Assembly (NCBI GenBank): GCA_946186185.1 | Contig: CAMHMJ010000025.1 | Coordinates: 1 to 47,642, forward strand | Direction: 5' to 3' | Length of the DNA stretch: 47,642 nucleotides | Origin: an uncultured Treponema sp. | GTDB taxonomy: Bacteria; Spirochaetota; Spirochaetia; Treponematales; Treponemataceae | Shown here: in pieces, positions 42,563 through 47,642 of the stretch | Position numbering within the stretch: the stretch's first letter is position 1 | Layout: every line of letters starts with the position of its first letter | Notes under the pieces: model-generated | Told to the model about the DNA's origin: nothing | Database searches by the model: none | What the model saw: the letters and a program-made list of their open reading frames with translations, nothing else | Translations under genes and position numbers: made by a program

Positions 42563-43954
42563 TTACTGGACAATTTTTCCTTTAAATGTATGCCCGTTAA
42601 GAGATTGTATCTCAATTTGAACAAATTTACCAATCATTGATTTATCGGCCTTGAATGAGACCTTTTCGTTCCGTTCAGTTTTTCCTAAAAGCTCTTCCGG
42701 GTTGTCACGGCTTACGCTTTCAACCAGAACCTTTTCGGTTTTGCCGACCTGCTTTTTCATCTGTTCGTCAGTGTGAATAAGCTGAAGGTCGATAACCCGC
42801 TGAAGACGCTCTTTCCGGATTTCCTCTGGAATCTGTTCCAGCTTTGCGGCCGGAGTTCCTTCCCGGGGATTGTAGTAGTACATCATGGCGTTTTCGTACT
42901 TTACTTCCTTCATTAAGTCCAGAGTGAGCTGTACGTCTTCTTCTGTTTCTCCAGGGAAGCCCATCATGATGTCTGTTGTGAGTGAAGCTTCCGGGATTTT
43001 TTCCTTAATTTTCTTTACAAGCTCAAGGTAGTGTTCACGGGTGTAACGGCGGTTCATGGCCTTTAAAACTGAAGAAGAACCGTTCTGAACAGGAAGATGG
43101 ATATGCTTGCAGAGAACGCTTTCTTCGGCAATTACATTTATAACGTCATCGGTAAAATCCTTGGGATGACTGGACATAAAGCGAACCCAGCCGATGGAAG
43201 ATTTTGTTTCCCGAATGTGAACTGCGATTTTCTTTAATAGTGAAGCGAAATTAACGCTGTTTCCCTGGGCGTCCGTTCCGTTATATGAATTAACATTCTG
43301 CCCCAGAAGGGTTATGTCTTTTACACCGTAGCCGTTTAATATGTCCAGTTCCTTTAAGATTTCTTCCGGGGACCGGCTGATTTCCCGGCCGCGAACATAA
43401 GGAACAATGCAGTATGTACAGAAGTTGTTGCAGCCGTGCATAATCGGAACGAAGGTTTCTGAGTTTCCCTGTTCGTAGGAGGTGGAGGCAAATTTATACT
43501 GCTCCGTGTCATCCGGGGTGAAGGCTTTTCGTTCTTCTTCGATGGCATCAGCAATTTCACCGAAGTGATGCTTTGCGAAGGTTCCTACAACATAGTCGAT
43601 GAACGGATAGTCTTTTTGAATTGAATCAAGAAGGCGTTCTGCCATACAGCCCATAAAAATCAGGGTTAAAGGCTTTGCACCGTCTTTTACAAACTCAACG
43701 GCTTTTTCAAGGTTTCTGGTTTTTGCATCAGGCTTGCAGTCCCGCACCTTTTTTAGTCCAGCGTACCAGCCCAGTCGTCCGCAGATTCGGTCTTCTGCAG
43801 TTTTTCTGATGGAGCAGGTGTTTATTACAACAACATCGCTGACTTCGGGATTTTCTGCTTTTTTCCAGCCTCTTGAAATAAAAAGCTGTTCTACTGAAGC
43901 ACTTTCGGCAACATTCATTTCACAGCCGTAGGTTTCAAAAAAATACGTTTTCAT
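42563..43954 (-). CDS. miaB: tRNA-2-methylthio-N6-dimethylallyladenosine synthase
   Basis: This 463-residue radical-SAM enzyme adds the methylthio group to i6A37 of tRNAs reading UNN codons. The N-terminal domain has cluster cysteines in YGCEMN, NTCSIR and MGCMAERL. The radical-SAM domain has HGCNNFCTYCIVPYVRGRE (CxxxCxxC), and the C-terminal TRAM domain ends GHTFKGKIVQ. Between the second and third N-terminal cysteines there are about 56 residues, compared with roughly 34 in E. coli as I recall, so an insert of about 20 is present. ATG 43954 is chosen over the adjacent TTG. No Shine-Dalgarno is seen; a TATATT ends 7 nt before the ATG. Confidence 0.95.
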   Translation of the reverse strand: MKTYFFETYGCEMNVAESASVEQLFISRGWKKAENPEVSDVVVINTCSIRKTAEDRICGRLGWYAGLKKVRDCKPDAKTRNLEKAVEFVKDGAKPLTLIFMGCMAERLLDSIQKDYPFIDYVVGTFAKHHFGEIADAIEEERKAFTPDDTEQYKFASTSYEQGNSETFVPIMHGCNNFCTYCIVPYVRGREISRSPEEILKELDILNGYGVKDITLLGQNVNSYNGTDAQGNSVNFASLLKKIAVHIRETKSSIGWVRFMSSHPKDFTDDVINVIAEESVLCKHIHLPVQNGSSSVLKAMNRRYTREHYLELVKKIKEKIPEASLTTDIMMGFPGETEEDVQLTLDLMKEVKYENAMMYYYNPREGTPAAKLEQIPEEIRKERLQRVIDLQLIHTDEQMKKQVGKTEKVLVESVSRDNPEELLGKTERNEKVSFKADKSMIGKFVQIEIQSLNGHTFKGKIVQ

Positions 43955-44109
43955 CAATATAAATATAACAAATTTGAGAGTTTTAATAAAGGTACGGGGT
44001 CTTTCAGACCGGAATGGGGATGGATTGAAAAAAAACGCTAAACTTCTTTTTGGGGTGTCCGATAAGAAAGTATAAGACGGTATTTTTGCCGGTAAAAGAG
44101 GAATTGTTT

Positions 44110-45039
44110 ATGGAACAGAAAAGAACATTATGGATAATTGCAGCAGTTGGAGTTTTCCTTCTTGTTGTATTGGGTGCAGCCCTGATTTTGTACTCACCAA
44201 AAGCTACATCTGGTCAGATTGCTTCAGGTCATAACAGTACAAAAACTAATGACAGTGGCTGGATTTCACTTGCTCCTGCTCAGAATAATGAAGTTTCTTC
44301 TAATCAGGGTAAGGAAAATCCTTTTGAAAGAACACGCCCGCTTCCACCGGTTGAAGAAAGACGCGATGAACTTTCTTCAGTTGAATCAAACAGAACAGTT
44401 CAGTATGAGCAGAATCAGGTTGCTTCACGGGAAAACTCTGTAACTCATGTTGGTGAGCTTACAGTTTATGCTGATAAGGCAACTTTCTATACAAACACTC
44501 CGTCAGGAGAGGGAAATGCTGTTCCTCAGACTGTAATCAATAACACAACAACTATTGATCTTACAGGAAGCCAGCATCCGGTTGTTGTTCCGCCAAAAAC
44601 TCAGAGCGAAGTTCGTCAGAATCAGAAGCCTGCACAGGTTGCAAGTGCACAGGTTCAGAACAAAAATGCTGAAAAACCGGCTCCTGCTGCTGTAAAAAAG
44701 GCAGAACCTGCAAAAACTGTTTCAAATGCTTCTAAGCCGGCTTCAAAACCAGCAGTTCAGAGCGCTCCAAAGGCAAATGAAAAGATTCAGTACTGGGTTC
44801 AGGTTACTTCCCTTACTAGCAGAAAAAATGCAGACAATGCCCGGGATGTACTTGGTGAAAACAAGATTCCTGCTGATGTATTTACTTATACAGACAGCAA
44901 TAACCGACTTTTCTACCGCGTTCGCGTAGGTCCTTATACAACAAAGGCTGAAGCTGAATACTGGAAAGGCCGCATCAACGAAATCAACGAGTTTAAGGCT
45001 TCCCAGAGCTACGTTGCAAGCACAAAGGTTTCGTCGTAA
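44110..45039 (+). CDS. membrane-anchored SPOR-domain protein
   Basis: This 309-residue protein has a short cytoplasmic start, one membrane helix (about 8-28: WIIAAVGVFLLVVLGAALIL) and a long Pro/Ala/Lys/Gln-rich periplasmic linker. A C-terminal SPOR domain (about 235-300: QYWVQVTSLTSRKNADNARD, LFYRVRVGPYTTKAEAEYW) follows. This is the FtsN/DedD-like architecture of proteins that gather at the division septum. ATG 44110 has GAGGA 7 nt upstream; a longer in-frame start at 44050 lacks support. It is divergent from miaB and ends at a strong terminator. Confidence 0.9.
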   Translation: MEQKRTLWIIAAVGVFLLVVLGAALILYSPKATSGQIASGHNSTKTNDSGWISLAPAQNNEVSSNQGKENPFERTRPLPPVEERRDELSSVESNRTVQYEQNQVASRENSVTHVGELTVYADKATFYTNTPSGEGNAVPQTVINNTTTIDLTGSQHPVVVPPKTQSEVRQNQKPAQVASAQVQNKNAEKPAPAAVKKAEPAKTVSNASKPASKPAVQSAPKANEKIQYWVQVTSLTSRKNADNARDVLGENKIPADVFTYTDSNNRLFYRVRVGPYTTKAEAEYWKGRINEINEFKASQSYVASTKVSS

Positions 45040-45087
45040 GCCGTTCGTAAATATTTAGAAAGTTCAACAAAGTTCCATTATATATAG

Positions 45088-45134
45088 AAAAGGCGAAGTC
45101 CGGGTTTTGTACAGCTCGAACTTCGCCTTTTTTT
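45088..45134 (+). terminator. terminator of the SPOR gene
   Basis: AAAAGGCGAAGT pairs with ACTTCGCCTTTT (12 bp) around about 20 nt, followed by further T residues. It lies 49 nt after the SPOR gene stop. Confidence 0.9.
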
Positions 45135-45140
45135 ATTTAA

Positions 45141-45225
45141 TCCTAACTTCAAGTTTTATAGGTTCTACTTCAAAATTGGCTACCGGTCGCGTCCTGCGGG
45201 TCAAAATTAAGCCGATTTTATAAGC
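45141..45225 (+). repeat. AATTGGC family intergenic element, copy f (left arm)
   Basis: CCTAACTTCAAGTTT...CTACTTCAAAATTGGCT followed by CCGGTCGCGTCCTGCGGGTC matches the left arm of the element at 7980 nearly base for base over about 40 nt (45166-45206 against 8002-8042). The right arm is shortened and diverged (TTAAGCCGATTTTATAA). It lies between the SPOR terminator and the convergent lysyl-tRNA synthetase stop. Confidence 0.8.
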
Positions 45226-47418
45226 TTATTTTACCTTGCCGTTCTTGTAGTTTTCTACTGTGAGGAATTTTCCATCGGCACCGATTTTCTTGCCGTCTAC
45301 CTCTACAAAGCCGTCTTTTGTGTGCAGCGCCATTTCTTCGAACTTTTCAGGCTTTACAAAGCAGAGTTCTTCTTCTGGAGGGAAGAAGCCTTCCGGCTCA
45401 AGAACTGTTCCAACCTCAAACTGTGGAGCAAAAATTACTTCGCAGGTATCTTTGTCGGTAATGGTTGGGTCGCTGGCTGCAAGGAGCATTCCGTTGCTTC
45501 TTACGCCGCGGAAGTTTGCAGGCTTAAGGTTGTAAACCAAAACGATGTTCTTTCCAAGAAGCTCTTCCGGTTTGTAGAAGCTTACGATTGAACTTACAAT
45601 CTGGCGAGGTTCTTCATCGCCGGTGTTCAGGGTAAGGATGTAGAGGAAGCTTCCGCCAGGATGCTGTTCTACCTTCTCAATTTTGCTTACTTTTAAGATT
45701 ACGCGGCGGCTGAAGCGTTCTGCCAGTGGAAGCTGGTCGATTTCAGCAGGAGTAAGCTTTTTCTGATTCTGTGCGCCCTGCTTCTGGCTTCCGGCTTTCT
45801 CGGCTTCAATATTTGAAAAGAGCTTAGAAAGTTTTTCTTTTCCGATGATGCGCATAAAGCTTCCAAGACGAGGACCCTGGTCCTTGTTTACCAGAACCTT
45901 GTAAAGGGCGGTAAAGAGAATCTTTGTATCAATACCTGCTTCTGTTGCAACATCGTAGATTGCCTGCTGGCAGTCCTTGTCTGTCTGGAAGGTGTCCATT
46001 TTTGGAACTACGTTTTCGTTGATTTTCTTTACAACGTTCAGAAGATCCTGTGGAAGATATGCCTTTGTGTTTTCGTTACGAAGACTGAAGCAGAAATCCG
46101 GTGCACAGTCTGGAGCGGAGTGCTGTACCCAGAACCATGCACAGGCTGCACGGCGTCGGAGACGTTCTTCCTGCTCAGGTTTTACATCACCCAGAGACTT
46201 GATTACGGCGTCGATGTCTCCGGAATAAGTCTGAAGAAGGGTGGTGAGCATACGGAAGGTAATCTGGTACGGCATGGTTTCCGGGATTACGCCGTCAATC
46301 TGGCTGAGCATGTAGATTCGCTTTTCCTTGTTAAAGTGATCTTCGCTCTTTGCCTTGTCGATTCCGTATACGATTCTTTCAGTTTTATCGTAGTCTTCGT
46401 AAACCTTGAGAACGTCAAGGTCGAAGGAAATTGCAAATTCTGTGTTCGGGCGTGTTCCTGCAAAGAGGTAGCGGAGAACTTCTGCCTGGTAAACATCCAG
46501 AGCGTCAGGAAGGGCGATAACCTTTCCTTTTGAAGAAGACATTTTTCCCGGAACTCCCTTGAGGTTTACAAAGTCGTAGCGCATTGTAACAGGTGCATCC
46601 CAGCCGTAAACCTTTTTAGAAACAAGCTTTGCGGTGTCGTAGCTTCCGCCAGGACTGATGTGGTCTTTTCCGCCCGGTTCGAATACTACTTTTTCTTCAT
46701 TCCATCTCATCGGCCAGTCAACGCGCCAGCCCAGCTTTGCGCCCTTGAAGGTGCGGATGTCTGCAGTTTCGCAGTTACCGCATTCGCACTTGTAGGTGAT
46801 TCCGTATTCGCCGTCGTAATCGGTAATCTGGGTTGTGTCTTTTGAACATTTTCCGCAGAAGATTGCAACCGGCCAGTATACGTCTTCCTTCTTCATTTTG
46901 TGCTGGTCATCGCGATACTCGTTCAGGCATTCCTTGATGAGCTCACGGTTCTGCATAGCCTTACGCATTCCTTCTGCATAGCGGTTTGCGCGGTAGCGGC
47001 TTGCCTGATAAAGGAATTCAGGTGCAATTCCAACCCGTGGAAGCTGAACTTCGATGTCAACCTCGTGGTGGCGTGCATAGTTTTCGTTTCGTCCCGTTGT
47101 GTCCGGAACTTCTGTAATCGGATAGCGAAGGTAATTTTCAAGGATTTCAGGATCCGGCATGTTTGCAGGAACTTTTCTGAAAACATCGTAGTCGTCCCAG
47201 GAATAAATGAAGCGGACTTTCTTACCGCGGTCGCGGAGAGCGCGTACAACTAAATCTACGGTGATGATTTCGCGGAAGTTTCCAAGGTGAACGGTGCCGC
47301 TTGGTGTGATACCAGAAGCACAGGTGTAGGATTCAAGGTCACCCTTTTCCCGAATGATATTTTCTGCCATCTGGTCTGCCCAGTGGCAAAGCAAAGGATT
47401 TTTTTCTTGATTACTCAT
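45226..47418 (-). CDS. lysK: class I lysyl-tRNA synthetase fused to a C-terminal tRNA-binding domain
   Basis: This 730-residue enzyme charges tRNA-Lys. It is the class I (archaeal/spirochaetal) form: HLGN at 44-47 as HIGH motif, KMSSSKGK near 291 as KMSKS motif, and a cysteine cluster (CGKCSKDT, CECGNC, about 188-215) suggesting bound zinc. Class I LysRS is usually about 500-560 residues. Here a further domain at about 566-675 (RRVILKVSKIEKVEQHPGGS, NLKPANFRGVRSNGMLLAAS) matches the EMAPII/Arc1p/MetRS-C type tRNA-binding OB fold. Linker Gln/Lys-rich sequence joins them. AGGAAAC precedes ATG 47418. It has its own near-consensus promoter. Confidence 0.94.
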   Translation of the reverse strand: MSNQEKNPLLCHWADQMAENIIREKGDLESYTCASGITPSGTVHLGNFREIITVDLVVRALRDRGKKVRFIYSWDDYDVFRKVPANMPDPEILENYLRYPITEVPDTTGRNENYARHHEVDIEVQLPRVGIAPEFLYQASRYRANRYAEGMRKAMQNRELIKECLNEYRDDQHKMKKEDVYWPVAIFCGKCSKDTTQITDYDGEYGITYKCECGNCETADIRTFKGAKLGWRVDWPMRWNEEKVVFEPGGKDHISPGGSYDTAKLVSKKVYGWDAPVTMRYDFVNLKGVPGKMSSSKGKVIALPDALDVYQAEVLRYLFAGTRPNTEFAISFDLDVLKVYEDYDKTERIVYGIDKAKSEDHFNKEKRIYMLSQIDGVIPETMPYQITFRMLTTLLQTYSGDIDAVIKSLGDVKPEQEERLRRRAACAWFWVQHSAPDCAPDFCFSLRNENTKAYLPQDLLNVVKKINENVVPKMDTFQTDKDCQQAIYDVATEAGIDTKILFTALYKVLVNKDQGPRLGSFMRIIGKEKLSKLFSNIEAEKAGSQKQGAQNQKKLTPAEIDQLPLAERFSRRVILKVSKIEKVEQHPGGSFLYILTLNTGDEEPRQIVSSIVSFYKPEELLGKNIVLVYNLKPANFRGVRSNGMLLAASDPTITDKDTCEVIFAPQFEVGTVLEPEGFFPPEEELCFVKPEKFEEMALHTKDGFVEVDGKKIGADGKFLTVENYKNGKVK

Positions 47419-47448
47419 TGTTTCCTCAATTTAGAATAAACTGTAGGA

Positions 47449-47477
47449 AGTATAATGAAAAGTACGAGGTTTAGCAA
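47449..47477 (-). promoter_or_regulatory. lysK promoter (TTGCTA-N17-TATACT)
   Basis: On the minus strand TTGCTA (47472-47477) and TATACT (47449-47454) are separated by 17 nt. Initiation near 47442 gives a leader of about 24 nt with the ribosome site. The -35 lies just outside the left terminal repeat of the element at 47481. Confidence 0.65.
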
Positions 47478-47480
47478 TTA

Positions 47481-47640
47481 AGCAGAAGATTGCGCATTAT
47501 AAACGGATTCAAATAAAAGATGAATTTCTAAAAAAATGACTACCCTCCCGCCAATTTTGAACTTGTATTACCAGTTCCGTCATTTTTTTTAGTTGTGCCA
47601 GTTTTTTATTTGCATGTCATTTAATGCGCAATTTTCTGCT
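47481..47640. repeat. MITE-like element with 19-bp terminal inverted repeats
   Basis: AGCAGAAGATTGCGCATTA (47481-47499) and TAATGCGCAATTTTCTGCT (47622-47640) match as inverted repeats at 18 of 19 positions. A second inverted repeat, AAAAAAATGAC (47530-47540) and GTCATTTTTTT (47579-47589), is nested inside. The centre CTACCCTCCCGCCAATTTTG repeats the right-arm sequence of the element at 7980 (8140-8159). No coding frame is present. Confidence 0.7.
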
Positions 47641-47642
47641 AT

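Overview
The window looks like chromosomal DNA from a spirochaete, most likely a free-living or host-commensal Treponema. The signs are a class I lysyl-tRNA synthetase, several short spirochaete-type lipoprotein signals (FSC, SSC, TSC), a large FlgD-Ig/OmpA envelope protein, a 515-residue protein of spirochaete type that I cannot name, moderate GC, and an amino-acid-biosynthetic gene (argH). Species cannot be fixed from sequence alone. Almost every gene is ordinary core or metabolic content. There is no phage, IS transposase or CRISPR array. The unusual material is mostly in the intergenic DNA.

Layout. 1-4204: argH, then an amino-acid ABC importer (lipoprotein binding protein, permease, ATPase). 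The gap between binding protein and permease holds two extra copies of the binding gene's last codons, each joined to covarying hairpins. 4282-8243: an EAL-type c-di-GMP enzyme divergent from an RqcH/NFACT gene, then a cruciform repeat. 8244-12329: a DEAD-box helicase with a long structured leader and an uncharacterised 515-aa gene. 12444-16686: two envelope genes. 16884-17207: tRNA-Asn, its terminator and a duplicated tRNA 3' end. 17262-23166: a lytic transglycosylase lipoprotein, a membrane LysM protein with an Hsp70-substrate-domain-like N-terminus, and a small secreted repeat protein. 23235-28913: an IlvY-like LysR regulator, a uracil-DNA-glycosylase-like gene, a GNAT acetyltransferase, PcrA/UvrD helicase and a PaaI-type thioesterase. 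29025-34920: an SH3 lipoprotein, an ABC-F ATPase, galE and an M20 peptidase. 34917-38371: livHMGF branched-chain amino acid importer without its binding protein. 38602-40746: a second EAL protein. 40830-43954: miaB, a LapA-like protein and a TPR/SPOR protein. 44110-45039: a second SPOR protein. 45226-47418: lysyl-tRNA synthetase fused to a tRNA-binding domain.

How it fits together. Peptidoglycan and envelope functions recur (OmpA-like, lytic transglycosylase, LysM, two SPOR, SH3, LapA), as do amino-acid uptake (two ABC systems, M20 peptidase) and RNA/translation maintenance (DeaD, RqcH, ABC-F, MiaB, LysRS). Two c-di-GMP proteins keep good EAL sites but share the same degenerate DHF version of GGDEF.

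Non-coding structure. A family of palindromic intergenic elements built on CAAAATTGGC...GCCAATTTTG occurs at about seven places, three of them between convergent genes. A separate 160-bp element with 19-bp terminal inverted repeats closes the window. Several genes have a -10-like box only 6-8 nt before the start codon and usually no Shine-Dalgarno, suggesting leaderless mRNAs.
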